Below are positions 25,606-34,750 of a DNA stretch of 64,000 nt, in pieces (position 1 is the first letter of the stretch; every line of letters starts with the position of its first letter). Location: the NCBI RefSeq assembly GCF_002303885.1, contig NZ_MRCM01000001.1, positions 1 through 64,000 on the forward strand, written 5' to 3'. The position numbers and the translations under genes are program-made. The notes beneath the pieces are model-generated. The model saw nothing but the letters and a program-made list of their open reading frames with translations. It had not been told where the DNA came from and did no database searches. Source of the DNA: Flavobacterium sp. ACN2. GTDB lineage: Bacteria > Bacteroidota > Bacteroidia > Flavobacteriales > Flavobacteriaceae.

Positions 25606-25907
25606 GTTTTTAAACACATAGTCCCGATAGCTATCGGGATTCTTTCTCAAAAAAAGGAAATTGAAAGAAACTAGTTTCTAACACATAGAATATTCACGCA
25701 ATCTTGTCATTCCGAGGAACGAGGAATGACAAACTGTTGACAGAAACTGCTACATAACTTTGTCAAAGTTTTCAGTTTGGAATTTGGGATTTAAAATTTG
25801 GAATTTAAATAAACTAATGCAATTCCAGCATCACATGATAAAAAAATAGCATTTTTAATCATTATTCTCTCTTTTATCTTTGTCAAAAATTAAAGCCTAA
25901 ATAAAAA
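25606..25907. repeat. Gap filled by small palindromes
   Basis: Partial AACACATAG element (25612-25688) interrupted by the 18-bp palindrome TCCCGATAGCTATCGGGA (25622-25639). Then GTCATTCC facing GGAATGAC (25706-25731) and another CTTTGTCAAAG. No gene is seen up to 25907. Confidence 0.7.
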
Positions 25908-26354
25908 ATGACATTCAGCCATTCCATTAAATCTTTTGACGAATTAACCAATCACGAATTGTATAATATGCTTCGATTAAGAAGCGACGTTTTTGTAGTC
26001 GAACAAAACTGCCCTTATCTCGATTTGGATAATAAAGACCAGAAAGGTTTTCATTTATTGTATTATGTCGATAACGAATTGGCAGGTGTTACGCGCTTAC
26101 TTCCAAAAGGAGTATCATACGATGAAGTTTCAATCGGAAGAGTTGTCATTGCAAGATCGCATCGCGGATTAGGTTTAGGAGTAAAACTAATGGAAGCTTC
26201 GATTGCGGGATGTGAAGAAAAATTTGGAAAAGGTCCAATCCGAATCAGTGCGCAATACCATTTATCCAAGTTTTATCAATCTTTGGGATTTGTAGAACAA
26301 GGAGAAGTTTATGATGAAGACGGAATTCCGCATATCGGAATGTTGAGAGCTTAA
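25908..26354 (+). CDS. ElaA-like GNAT N-acetyltransferase
   Basis: 148 aa. The N-terminal signature LYNMLRLRSDVFVVEQNCPYLDLDNKD is characteristic of the ElaA branch, followed by the acetyl-CoA loop SHRGLGLG in the GNAT core (VIARSHRGLGLGVKLM). Substrate unknown. Its stop is 4 bp from the convergent LysR gene end, without an obvious terminator between them. Confidence 0.88.
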   Translation: MTFSHSIKSFDELTNHELYNMLRLRSDVFVVEQNCPYLDLDNKDQKGFHLLYYVDNELAGVTRLLPKGVSYDEVSIGRVVIARSHRGLGLGVKLMEASIAGCEEKFGKGPIRISAQYHLSKFYQSLGFVEQGEVYDEDGIPHIGMLRA

Positions 26355-26358
26355 ATGT

Positions 26359-27222
26359 TTACGGAATAATCAATTTTAAAACATTGGAAAGCACAGGATT
26401 ATGATCTTCGGTTCTCCAATTGACATATAAATCGGTTTCTAGTGGTAATTTGATAAATCGGATTCCTGGAATTTCATGAAAGACATACGAATCGGGTAAA
26501 ATCGCGATTCCAAGTCCCTTACGAACCAAAGCGATTATAGAAGAACCAAATTCAGAATGAAGATATACTTCTGGCGCGTTCTCCAAAGAATGGAACAATC
26601 TTCGGATAATATCGCTGTAACTGCTGCCTTCATCATTGGTTGGTAAAATAAACTTCTGAGACGCAAGTGTTTCTTTAGTCAGATCCTCAGGCGTTTGATA
26701 CGGATGATCTGCTGGAACCACAACCGCCAAATGATCGGTATGTATTTTTTGAGATTGAATATCTTTAGCATTATTAATATCTCTGGTAATCGCCAGATCA
26801 ATTTTATAATTTCGCAGAAAATCCTGCTGATTCTCGTACAGCACCTGAACCAGTTTGATTTTTAGTTTTGGAAAAGCTTCTGAAATACGCGACAAAATTT
26901 CGGGCATAAGAGAAGCCGAAATAGAATCGGGATGAGAAATGGTAATCGTACCGCTCTCCCCCAACTGAATCTGGCGGGCAGATTGGTGAATAAACTCCAG
27001 TTTACTCAATTCGACCTCCCATTTTTCTTTTAAGAATTGGCCTGCAGCTGTGAGTTTTACATTGCGTTTGTTACGTTCAAACAACTGAACGCCAAGTTGA
27101 TTCTCAAGAGACTGAATCTGACGGCTGAGTGCCGATTGTGTAATATTCATTTTTCCGGCGGTGTTCCAGAAATGAAGTTCGCGGGCCAAAGCCAAAAAAT
27201 ATTTAATCTGCTGTAAATCCAT
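26359..27222 (-). CDS. LysR-family transcriptional regulator
   Basis: 287 aa. The N-terminal winged helix (MNITQSALSRQIQSLENQLGVQLFER) and the periplasmic-binding-like effector domain (about 90-287) are complete. LysR proteins usually control the divergent neighbour, here the GNAT/DMT-transporter pair starting 63 bp away. Dyads in the gap fit this. Confidence 0.92.
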   Translation of the reverse strand: MDLQQIKYFLALARELHFWNTAGKMNITQSALSRQIQSLENQLGVQLFERNKRNVKLTAAGQFLKEKWEVELSKLEFIHQSARQIQLGESGTITISHPDSISASLMPEILSRISEAFPKLKIKLVQVLYENQQDFLRNYKIDLAITRDINNAKDIQSQKIHTDHLAVVVPADHPYQTPEDLTKETLASQKFILPTNDEGSSYSDIIRRLFHSLENAPEVYLHSEFGSSIIALVRKGLGIAILPDSYVFHEIPGIRFIKLPLETDLYVNWRTEDHNPVLSNVLKLIIP

Positions 27223-27224
27223 TG

Positions 27225-27275
27225 ATGCAATTTACGCATTTATCAAGAACAAAAAATAGCTTTTAACGCATTAAA
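27225..27275 (+). promoter_or_regulatory. LysR-type control region
   Basis: ATGC-N7-GCAT dyad (27225-27239) with a further ACGCATT at 27267-27273 between the divergent LysR gene and the GNAT gene. Placement and symmetry fit a LysR recognition and activation site pair; not proven. Confidence 0.4.
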
Positions 27276-27284
27276 GAAATAAAA

Positions 27285-27806
27285 ATGAATACGCTAAAAA
27301 TAATTCCAGCAACAATCGATGACGTTTTAAAACTTCAATCAATTGGCCAACAAACCTTTTCTGAAACCTTCGCCAATGTAAACAGCGAAGAAAACATGAA
27401 AAAATATCTGGATGAAAGCTTCGCAACAGCAAAATTGGCTGCCGAACTGGACAATCCGTCATCCTATTTCTATTTAGCTGTTTTAGACCAAAAAGTAGTG
27501 GGTTACCTGAAACTGAATACAGCCGATGCTCAAACCGAAAAAGAAGATTTAAACGCCTTAGAAATAGAACGTATTTATGTCGCAAAAGAATTTCATGGCA
27601 AGAAAGTCGCACAGGCATTATATGCTCAAGCAGAAGAAATTGCAGAAGAAATAAAAGCTTCGTATATGTGGCTAGGCGTTTGGGAAAAGAATTTCAGAGC
27701 AGTAAGTTTCTACACTAAAAATGGTTTTGTACAATTTGACACTCATATTTTTAGATTAGGCAACGATGAACAAACTGATTTAATGATGAAAAAAGTATTG
27801 ATTTAA
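27285..27806 (+). CDS. GNAT-family N-acetyltransferase
   Basis: 173 aa. Central acetyl-CoA binding loop HGKKVAQALYAQA preceded by the strand LEIERIYVAKEF, then WLGVWEKNFRAVSFYTKNGF, which is typical of the PaiA/RimI-like group. Substrate unknown; polyamine or amino-acid derivatives are common in the group. One base pair separates its stop from the transporter ATG, so both form an operon, probably controlled by the divergent LysR protein. Confidence 0.9.
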   Translation: MNTLKIIPATIDDVLKLQSIGQQTFSETFANVNSEENMKKYLDESFATAKLAAELDNPSSYFYLAVLDQKVVGYLKLNTADAQTEKEDLNALEIERIYVAKEFHGKKVAQALYAQAEEIAEEIKASYMWLGVWEKNFRAVSFYTKNGFVQFDTHIFRLGNDEQTDLMMKKVLI

Positions 27807-27807
27807 A

Positions 27808-28695
27808 ATGGAAAGAAGACAGCTACTATTATTTCTATTAATTCTTGGCACTGCCTTTTGGGGAGTTTCTTACTCCGTTACCAAAATGGCAATTGGCCAC
27901 TTTTCACTCAACATTTTTTTATTTTATCGTTTCCTGCTGGCCGTAATGGTATTGAGCATTGTTTTTTGGAAATACGTTAAAGACATTAATCGAGAAGCTA
28001 TTAAAACCGGTTTTATACTTGCCGTTCCCATGTTTTTAGGGATTCAATTGCAGACGACCGCATTAAAATATACCGATGCTTCACAATGTTCTTTCATCGC
28101 AGGACTAACAGTAATTATTATTCCGATGTTGAAGTTGGCGATTTACAGAACAAATACGCCTTTAAAGATTTGGATTGCCGCTCTCACTGCTTTAACGGGA
28201 TTATTTATTATTGCTATAACAGATAAATTTACCATAAACGTCGGCGATTTATTTACCATCTCTGGCGCATTTGCTTTTGCCGTTTATTTGATTTCTGTCG
28301 AAAAACATTCTGCTGCCAAAAATCTTTTGTACTCGATTGTTCCTATGTTTGCGTTTTGTGCTTTATTTACTTTTTGTATTGCACTTACAGATTCGCAAGC
28401 GGTTTGGTTGCCTAAAAACGATACGTTTTGGCTGGGTGCTGTTTACTGCGCTTTGTTTTCTACAGCATTTATGTACACGGTTTCAAACATTTCACAACGT
28501 TATTTATCGGCAGAACGTGTAGCGGTTATTTATTTGTTCGAACCTGTTTTTGGGGCAATTGGAGCGTTTTTCATTTTAGGAGAAAACCTTTCATGGCGAC
28601 TGCTTTTGGGCGGAACTTTAATTTTCTCGGCCACTATTATTTCTGAAGTCAATTTTAAAAGTAAAAAATTAAAAATGCTGATTAGAAAAAACTAA
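27808..28695 (+). CDS. EamA/DMT-family transporter
   Basis: 295 aa, ten predicted membrane helices in two EamA repeats (GTAFWGVSYSVTKMAIGHF at the start of the first; ALFSTAFMYTVSNISQRYLSAERVAVIYLFEPVFGAIGAF in the second, whose E-P motif is typical). Likely exports small metabolites. Cotranscribed with the GNAT gene, so acetylation and export may act on the same compound (inference). Confidence 0.9.
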   Translation: MERRQLLLFLLILGTAFWGVSYSVTKMAIGHFSLNIFLFYRFLLAVMVLSIVFWKYVKDINREAIKTGFILAVPMFLGIQLQTTALKYTDASQCSFIAGLTVIIIPMLKLAIYRTNTPLKIWIAALTALTGLFIIAITDKFTINVGDLFTISGAFAFAVYLISVEKHSAAKNLLYSIVPMFAFCALFTFCIALTDSQAVWLPKNDTFWLGAVYCALFSTAFMYTVSNISQRYLSAERVAVIYLFEPVFGAIGAFFILGENLSWRLLLGGTLIFSATIISEVNFKSKKLKMLIRKN

Positions 28696-28707
28696 TATTT
28701 TAAAAGA

Positions 28708-28780
28708 TTTCACGCAGATTTAAAAAGATTTAAGCAGATTTTATTTTATAATCTATTTAAATCCGCTGAATCTGCGTGAA
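28708..28780. repeat. CGCAGAT-family palindromic repeat
   Basis: TTTCACGCAGATTtaaaaag faces AATCTGCGTGAAA around an AT-rich core. Located between the convergent transporter and phytochrome genes, where the hairpin may also stop transcription. Confidence 0.7.
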
Positions 28781-28791
28781 AAAAAACTTAT

Positions 28792-31068
28792 TTACAAAGG
28801 CAAAAGTGTGTCTTCGGGATCGCAAGGGAAATAAATAATAATATCGGTACCTTGATTTGGTTTCCCTTCTGCTTGGATATCTCCTCCAACTGTCTGCATA
28901 ATCTTTTTACATAAAGCAAGTCCAATGCCCGAACCTGTATAGTGTTCTTGCGTGTGAAGTCTTGTAAAAACTTTAAAAATAGATTCTGCATATTGCTGTT
29001 CAAAACCAATACCATTATCAGAGAAACGAACCCAGTGACAATATACTTTGTATCTATCGTGTATCAGAACAGGTTCCTGAGAAGCTGTGATTACAATTTT
29101 AGGCTGTCTTTCTGAGGAAGCATATTTGATTGAATTCTGAAGAATATTATTAAACAACTGGCGCATTAAAAAACTGATAGCGTGAACTTCCGGAAGATTT
29201 TCATGCTCAATGATGGCTTGACTTTCTGCAATAGTTTCATGCATTTCTTTAATCGTAGACTTCAGTATTTTGTTTAAATCTACTTCTTCCAGCTTCTCTC
29301 TTGTGTTTTTTATACGGGTATATTTCAGAATATCTTCCAGCAAGCCACTCATTCTGTTGGCAGATTTAGAAACGCGCTGCAAAGAATTCGAAATTGATTC
29401 TGTAGAAATAACATCTAGTTCCGAAAGCATTTTAGAAGTAATAAGCTGAATTTTACGCAACGGTTCCTGCAAATCATGCGTACTGATCCAGTTGATGTTT
29501 TCAAGCTCAGAATTGGTTTCTTTCAAAATTTCACTTTGACTACGATACTTCTCTTCCTCTTCACTTAACATTATCAAAATCAAATGATTGTATAAAGTAT
29601 GAGTATATTGAGAAGCAGCATTAATTTCATAGAGTTTCCAGTTACTGCTTTGGTTTTTTACTATTTGTTTATAAATATTGTATGAGTTTCCTGGATGGAG
29701 TCCTTTACTGTCTTTTACAATTCTTTTTTCTGGATCGCCTCCCCATTTTATTTCTGAAATCGTTTCTGGTCTAAACCATATTACATGCCCATTGCTACCT
29801 AATGAATGGTAAATAATTCCTGCGAAATTAGAATTTTCATCAAATTCTGGAAAATGGTCACTAATCTTATTCGTTGAGAAAAAATCACTATTATTTTTAC
29901 TTTTGAGATGTCTGAGTAAATCAATAATTTGTTCATCAGATGGCGTTAAACCATTTTTATAGATTTTATCTCTAGTGATAATAGATACACCAGAAGCATT
30001 TGCGATTTCTAACAATTGTGGAGCATTAACAATTTTTTCTAAAGACTCTTTTAAAACAGGAAGCTCCAAACTAGTCAACTGTTCTAATGCTAGATTCGTT
30101 TTCTGGGCACTAATATACTCATCATTAGATTGTCTAATATCTATTTGAGAAGTAATAAACTGCCCCTGAAGTTTTGCTGCAAGTCTAATTTCAGGAGATA
30201 TATTTTTCTTTGAATAATGATGGCATGCAATTAACCCCCACAATTTTCCATGATGAATAAGAGAAATCGTCAATGTTGCGCCAACTCCAATATTTTTCAG
30301 GTATTCTACGTGAATCGGTGATGTACTTCTTAAAATAGAAAGACTTAAATCGAGATTTTTTCCCTCTTTATCATCAACCGTATAAATTGGAACAGGCTCA
30401 TAATCAATATCGACAATCAGCCTCAACAGATTCTTAATGTATAATTCTCTTGCTTGAGCTGGAATATCGGTATGCGGGTAATGCAATCCTAAAAAAGGTT
30501 CTAAATCTTCTCTGCAATCTTCGGCAAAAACCTCTCCGTTATATTGTTCATCAAAACGATAAATCATTACACGATCATAACCTGTAATTTCGCGCGTTCC
30601 TTGTGCTACAAGGGCGCAGAGATCTTTAAGCGAGGTGGTTTTATTCATCTGACTTACAAACTGAATCGTTTGTTTGTAAGCATTAGCAAGTTTTTCTTGG
30701 TCAGCAAACAGTAATTCAGCTTCAAGAATGTAAATTCCTTCACTTTTATGAATGTTTATTTGAAATAAGCTACCCAACAATTCTATCTCCAGAGGAAAAG
30801 CGTCTTTAAACTCATCTCCGTTTGTGTAAGCTAAAATTTCATTTTCGGCGGTAACTCCAAAAACTGCTGCAAAATCTTTTCCTAACATTTGAGTGTGCGA
30901 AATACCAAAATAAGCAACAACATTTTCTGTACAGAAATCTATTTTCCATTGCAGTGTTATACCAAGCAAAAAACCGTGAGGCTGAATCTGACCTGGTATG
31001 TGTATAGGTTCATGCTCACAGTTGGTTAACGTAACGATATCGCGATTAACTATATCCTTAAATTTCAT
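28792..31068 (-). CDS. bphP: Bacteriophytochrome sensor histidine kinase
   Basis: 758 aa. PAS-2, GAF, PHY, HisKA and HATPase domains in the usual order. Cys17 in NCEHEPIHIPG is the biliverdin-attaching Cys of bacteriophytochromes. The PASDIP-like motif is PHTDIP (198-203), the chromophore-contact His is in SPIHVEY (253) and another is in ACHH (283). The PHY tongue keeps WFRPE (431-435). The phospho-His is 531 in STHDLQEPLRK. So it should bind biliverdin and respond to red/far-red light, in the cytosol. No receiver is adjacent or attached. The heme oxygenase gene ends 5 bp upstream in the same transcript. Confidence 0.95.
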   Translation of the reverse strand: MKFKDIVNRDIVTLTNCEHEPIHIPGQIQPHGFLLGITLQWKIDFCTENVVAYFGISHTQMLGKDFAAVFGVTAENEILAYTNGDEFKDAFPLEIELLGSLFQINIHKSEGIYILEAELLFADQEKLANAYKQTIQFVSQMNKTTSLKDLCALVAQGTREITGYDRVMIYRFDEQYNGEVFAEDCREDLEPFLGLHYPHTDIPAQARELYIKNLLRLIVDIDYEPVPIYTVDDKEGKNLDLSLSILRSTSPIHVEYLKNIGVGATLTISLIHHGKLWGLIACHHYSKKNISPEIRLAAKLQGQFITSQIDIRQSNDEYISAQKTNLALEQLTSLELPVLKESLEKIVNAPQLLEIANASGVSIITRDKIYKNGLTPSDEQIIDLLRHLKSKNNSDFFSTNKISDHFPEFDENSNFAGIIYHSLGSNGHVIWFRPETISEIKWGGDPEKRIVKDSKGLHPGNSYNIYKQIVKNQSSNWKLYEINAASQYTHTLYNHLILIMLSEEEEKYRSQSEILKETNSELENINWISTHDLQEPLRKIQLITSKMLSELDVISTESISNSLQRVSKSANRMSGLLEDILKYTRIKNTREKLEEVDLNKILKSTIKEMHETIAESQAIIEHENLPEVHAISFLMRQLFNNILQNSIKYASSERQPKIVITASQEPVLIHDRYKVYCHWVRFSDNGIGFEQQYAESIFKVFTRLHTQEHYTGSGIGLALCKKIMQTVGGDIQAEGKPNQGTDIIIYFPCDPEDTLLPL

Positions 31069-31073
31069 TCTTT

Positions 31074-31670
31074 TTATTTGCTCTCAAAGTGATTATAAAT
31101 ACTATCAAAAGCAAATACAGCTCCTTCTATAATACTATCTCCACAATTATTTTCTTGTTCGTATTCAGAAAGAAAATTCAAGAAAGATTTCCAGAAACTT
31201 CCTGTTTTTTCTCCATAACCATTAAAATAAGAAACGCCTTTATCTCCTGAAAGTTGTGGCACTTTTGAAACATTTTTTAAAATAAATCTTCCACCCAGTG
31301 TGGAACCTTCAACCACATATAAAATACCAAGCGCAAAAGGAACCGAAATTTCCTTAGTTTTAAAAACTGTCTCAAAAGGAGTCAATTCATAATTTAAAAA
31401 TGAAAGATCTGCTTCTATAAGCTGTTTTTTTCTTCTTTGTTCTAAATCGTCAATCAGGTTAGCAAACAAAGGAAAAATAGTTTCCTCTGTATCTTGATGA
31501 ACATCATGCATCAAATTTAAGTATTTCGCATATTCCTCAATTTTCATGTCTGGCGACATAATGGACTTTGAAACAGGAAGTTCTTCTAATTTTTTATGAG
31601 AATCAGCAGTTCGTGTTTTTAGATCATTAAGAAAACTAGAAGCTATTGCAGAAGTTGGATTTGTACTCAT
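31074..31670 (-). CDS. bphO: Biliverdin-producing heme oxygenase
   Basis: 198 aa, all helical. TRTADSHKKLEE carries the proximal heme ligand (His25). The distal-helix part is LGILYVVEGSTLGGRFI, with the G-x-x-x-G flexible kink. Cleaves heme to biliverdin IX, iron and CO, supplying the chromophore for the phytochrome kinase, with which it is cotranscribed. Some flavobacterial oxygenases serve iron uptake instead, but the pairing makes the photoreceptor role much more likely. Candidate promoter TAAATTTG at 31723-31730. Confidence 0.93.
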   Translation of the reverse strand: MSTNPTSAIASSFLNDLKTRTADSHKKLEELPVSKSIMSPDMKIEEYAKYLNLMHDVHQDTEETIFPLFANLIDDLEQRRKKQLIEADLSFLNYELTPFETVFKTKEISVPFALGILYVVEGSTLGGRFILKNVSKVPQLSGDKGVSYFNGYGEKTGSFWKSFLNFLSEYEQENNCGDSIIEGAVFAFDSIYNHFESK

Positions 31671-31722
31671 TAATTTAGTATTATTTTATTTATAAGAGTC
31701 AATTTGGCAACTCCTCTTTCAC

Positions 31723-31749
31723 AAATTTAAACAAAAAAAATTAGCCAAA
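31723..31749 (-). promoter_or_regulatory. Candidate promoter of the bphO-bphP operon
   Basis: On the minus strand TAAATTTG (31723-31730) fits TAnnTTTG, with TTTGGC (31744-31749) upstream. The spacer is 2-3 bp shorter than the common 19 bp, so only moderate support. Confidence 0.4.
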
Positions 31750-31779
31750 TTTTAAAAACACTTTTTAAACGTTGTTCTG

Positions 31780-33114
31780 TTAATCTTCAACCAAAGAAAT
31801 CTCAAAAACAGTGCTATTGTTTTCGCTTTTATACGAAATATAACCGCCGTGCGCCTCAATAATATTTTTAGACAAAGTAAGTCCGATTCCTGCTCCTTCG
31901 GTTCGGGTGGTGAAAAACGGAAGAAATATCTTGTCTTCAATTTCTTTTTCGATTCCTTTTCCAGAGTCTGAAACTTTTATAAAAATACGATTGTTTTTGG
32001 CTTCCGCCGAAATCGAAATTTGCTTCACATCACTGTTTTCTAAAGCATTAATCGAATTGGTCAATAAGTTAATCAATACTTGCTCTATCTGCTGCGAATC
32101 GACATTTATTAGATAGTTTTGATTAACAGCATTGATCACTTCGATATTACTTTTTCGAAACAACGGATTCATAACTTGAATACAGTTTTCAACTAAGTGC
32201 TGCAATTCTGTTTTTTCTTTTTTAGGCGAAGGAAGCATGGCCAGTTTTCGGTACCCTTCAACAAATTTCTGCAAATGATCACTTCGCCTCAACATTGTCT
32301 GCACGCTGTTTTTTATGTCTTCTAAGTCTTCTGTCGAAAGCGAATCTTGTTCTACTAAATCCTCCAAGTTCTGGCAAATCGAACGAATTGGCGTTATAGA
32401 ATTTAGCAATTCATGCGAAATCACTTTCATCAAATTAATCCACGCATCTTTTTCTTTTTTCTCTACCACATTTTGAATCGAATCTAGCAAAACAATAAAA
32501 TAATCCTGTTCGAAAATTTCAGTTCGTGAAGCTTGCAAAACAAAGGTTTGTTTGCTTTGTTCATTTATACTAATCTCGATTGAAGTTTTAATTTCGTGAA
32601 AATCATCTTCTTCGATTATTTCACACAAAGACGGCAGCTGATTTTTAAGATATCTCCATTTCGAAACTTTCGGGACATTAAAATGACTCGAAAAATAATC
32701 GTTCATCAAAAAAATACTCCAATCTTTTTCTTGTTTCTGCAAAATAATAACACCCGATTCTATGTTGTTTAAAATCGAACGATAAATAATATCTCTTGTA
32801 ACTTGCTCATTTTGTTTATTTTTTAAGGTTTCATACAAAGTGAACAGCTCATTATAAGTACTGTTGAATTTATGCTTAGAAAAATCAGAACTAAAATCAT
32901 CCTGCAATATCGAAGAGATGGTTTTGTTATAAATCAAGACCATATTTCTAACATAAAAATACATTTCTCTGCCCAACAGAAAAACCATGCAGAGACCAAA
33001 AATTCCTGTAAAAAGCAAACCAATTCTAAAGAAATAGAGCGACAATTCGATTCCGATCACGATAAAAATTAATCGTAGAAAAAGGAGTTTATAAGTTTGT
33101 AAAGTCCTTAACAT
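31780..33114 (-). CDS. NtrY-like sensor histidine kinase
   Basis: 444 aa. Two membrane helices at residues 9-30 and 33-50 with almost no periplasmic loop, then a PAS-like region (about 105-215), HisKA with His234 in ISHELLNSITPIRS, and an HATPase ending GIGLTLSKNIIEAHGG. NtrY-type architecture; the signal is likely membrane or cytosolic. Begins 2 bp after the stop of the sigma54 activator gene, so they form one operon. Proposed controller of the divergent ABC transporter. Confidence 0.9.
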   Translation of the reverse strand: MLRTLQTYKLLFLRLIFIVIGIELSLYFFRIGLLFTGIFGLCMVFLLGREMYFYVRNMVLIYNKTISSILQDDFSSDFSKHKFNSTYNELFTLYETLKNKQNEQVTRDIIYRSILNNIESGVIILQKQEKDWSIFLMNDYFSSHFNVPKVSKWRYLKNQLPSLCEIIEEDDFHEIKTSIEISINEQSKQTFVLQASRTEIFEQDYFIVLLDSIQNVVEKKEKDAWINLMKVISHELLNSITPIRSICQNLEDLVEQDSLSTEDLEDIKNSVQTMLRRSDHLQKFVEGYRKLAMLPSPKKEKTELQHLVENCIQVMNPLFRKSNIEVINAVNQNYLINVDSQQIEQVLINLLTNSINALENSDVKQISISAEAKNNRIFIKVSDSGKGIEKEIEDKIFLPFFTTRTEGAGIGLTLSKNIIEAHGGYISYKSENNSTVFEISLVED

Positions 33115-33116
33115 AA

Positions 33117-34466
33117 TTAGTCGATATTGATATTAAATTTCTCCAGACGTCGATACAGTGCTCCTCTTGACAACCCCAATTCTTCGGCCGTTTTGCTGAT
33201 ATTGTTGTTGTTTTTGAGAAGTGCTTTTTCAACCGTTGCTTTTTCAACCGAAGAAAGCTGAATATCGTCTGAGTTTTCCTCATAAGCCGTAATCGTTTCT
33301 AAATCTAGATCGGAAACCGTTATGGTGTTATTTTCGCAAAGAATAACTGCACGTTCAATCTTATTTTCCATTTCTCGAATGTTTCCATTCCATGCGTGTT
33401 TTTCAATCTGTTCCAAGACTTTTTTATCAAAAGTAATTTCGTCACGGTTATATTTTTCAATCATTTTATCCAAAAGATATTCGGCAAGCGGAATCTTATC
33501 TTCGTGCCTTTCCCTTAGCGGAGGCAAAACAATTTCCATCGTATTTATGCGATAATACAAGTCTTCACGGAAGTTTTTATCGGCAACTTCTAGTTTTAAG
33601 TTCAAATTGGTCGCTGTAATAATTCTCACATTCAAAGGTCTTGCTTTCGTTTCTCCCAACCTTGTTACGGTTTTTGTCTGAATGACTTGAAGCAATTTTG
33701 ATTGCAAATGAAGTGGCACATTTCCTATTTCATCCAAAAAAATGGTTCCGTTTTGCGCCATTTCAAAACGTCCCGCTGTATCCGTTTTAGCATCGGTAAA
33801 AGCGCCTTTGGCATAACCAAATAATTCGCTTTCGAAAATATTCGAATTTAAAGACCCCAAATCAACTGCAACAAAAGACTGATTTTTTCTTTCAGATTGG
33901 GTATGAATATGATGTGCTAGAACAAATTTTCCTGTTCCGTTTTCACCTAGAATCAAAACATTAGCATCGGTTTTTGCGACTTTATCTGCCAGCGAATAAG
34001 CCTTTTTTATAATTTCAGAACTGCCAACAAAAAAGTCCTCTTTTACCTCAATGTCTTTAGTTTTCTTCTGTTCTTTTCGGGCTCTATCTACAGCTTGTTT
34101 TACCGATTCTAAAAGCTTTTTATTTTCCCAAGGTTTCAAAATATAATCAAAAGCACCCGATTTTAAACCTTCAACAGCCGTTTCCACTTTTCCGAAAGCG
34201 GTCATTAGAATTACCACCGTTTTAGGCGAAAGCGTTTTTATTTCCTTCAGCAAATACAAACCTTCCCTTCCATCTTCAAATCCTAATCTATAATTCATGT
34301 CTAACAGTACAACATCGATGGCATTTTTCGCCAATAATTCGACAATATTTTTCGGATTATTGAGGGTATAAATGTTTTCAAAATACTTTTTCAGATAGAC
34401 TTTTGATGCAAAAAGAATGTCTTCCTGATCGTCGATGATTAAAATAGATGCGTTGGTCTTTTTCAT
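33117..34466 (-). CDS. Sigma54-dependent response regulator (NtrC family)
   Basis: 449 aa. Receiver with Asp56 (VVLLDMN) and Lys111. AAA+ domain with Walker A GENGTGKF (174-181), the sigma54-contact loop GAFTDA (221-226) and Walker B TIFLDE (241-246). A Fis-type helix-turn-helix (NNISKTAEELGLSRGALYRRL) closes the protein. Complete, so it can activate RpoN promoters. First gene of the operon with the NtrY-like kinase. Nested GGAC/GTCC dyads just before its start are probable own binding sites. Confidence 0.95.
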   Translation of the reverse strand: MKKTNASILIIDDQEDILFASKVYLKKYFENIYTLNNPKNIVELLAKNAIDVVLLDMNYRLGFEDGREGLYLLKEIKTLSPKTVVILMTAFGKVETAVEGLKSGAFDYILKPWENKKLLESVKQAVDRARKEQKKTKDIEVKEDFFVGSSEIIKKAYSLADKVAKTDANVLILGENGTGKFVLAHHIHTQSERKNQSFVAVDLGSLNSNIFESELFGYAKGAFTDAKTDTAGRFEMAQNGTIFLDEIGNVPLHLQSKLLQVIQTKTVTRLGETKARPLNVRIITATNLNLKLEVADKNFREDLYYRINTMEIVLPPLRERHEDKIPLAEYLLDKMIEKYNRDEITFDKKVLEQIEKHAWNGNIREMENKIERAVILCENNTITVSDLDLETITAYEENSDDIQLSSVEKATVEKALLKNNNNISKTAEELGLSRGALYRRLEKFNINID

Positions 34467-34476
34467 TATTGTTCAG

Positions 34477-34584
34477 TTTTGGACGAAAGGTGTCCACTTA
34501 TGGACAGTTTAAATTTTTATTGAAAAATAATCCCTTAAAAACAAGGTGTTTACAATGTTTAATTTACTGGCACGAAAATCACAT
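34477..34584 (+). promoter_or_regulatory. Activator dyads and sigma54-like promoter of the ABC operon
   Basis: Two overlapping dyads, GGAC-N7-GTCC (34481-34495) and TGTCCA-N4-TGGACA (34491-34506), lie about 62 bp upstream of CTGGCACG (34567-34574), a full match to the sigma54 -24 box. The -12 box would be TCAC (34579-34582) against the consensus TTGC, so it is poor and the GC pair is not kept. The geometry fits an enhancer-type site for the divergent NtrC protein, which it could also autoregulate. Confidence 0.45.
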
Positions 34585-34750
34585 TAGAACTTGTAAATCA
34601 TTAATTATTAACCCCTTTCGGAAGTACAAATAACAAAATAAATAGCGATAAATTAAAAATAATTTATCTTAATTTTCAGACTTGTTTCTGTCATTCCAAA
34701 GGGCATAAAAATTTTAAAAGAAATCAATCAAAAATTAAAACAGTCAAATT

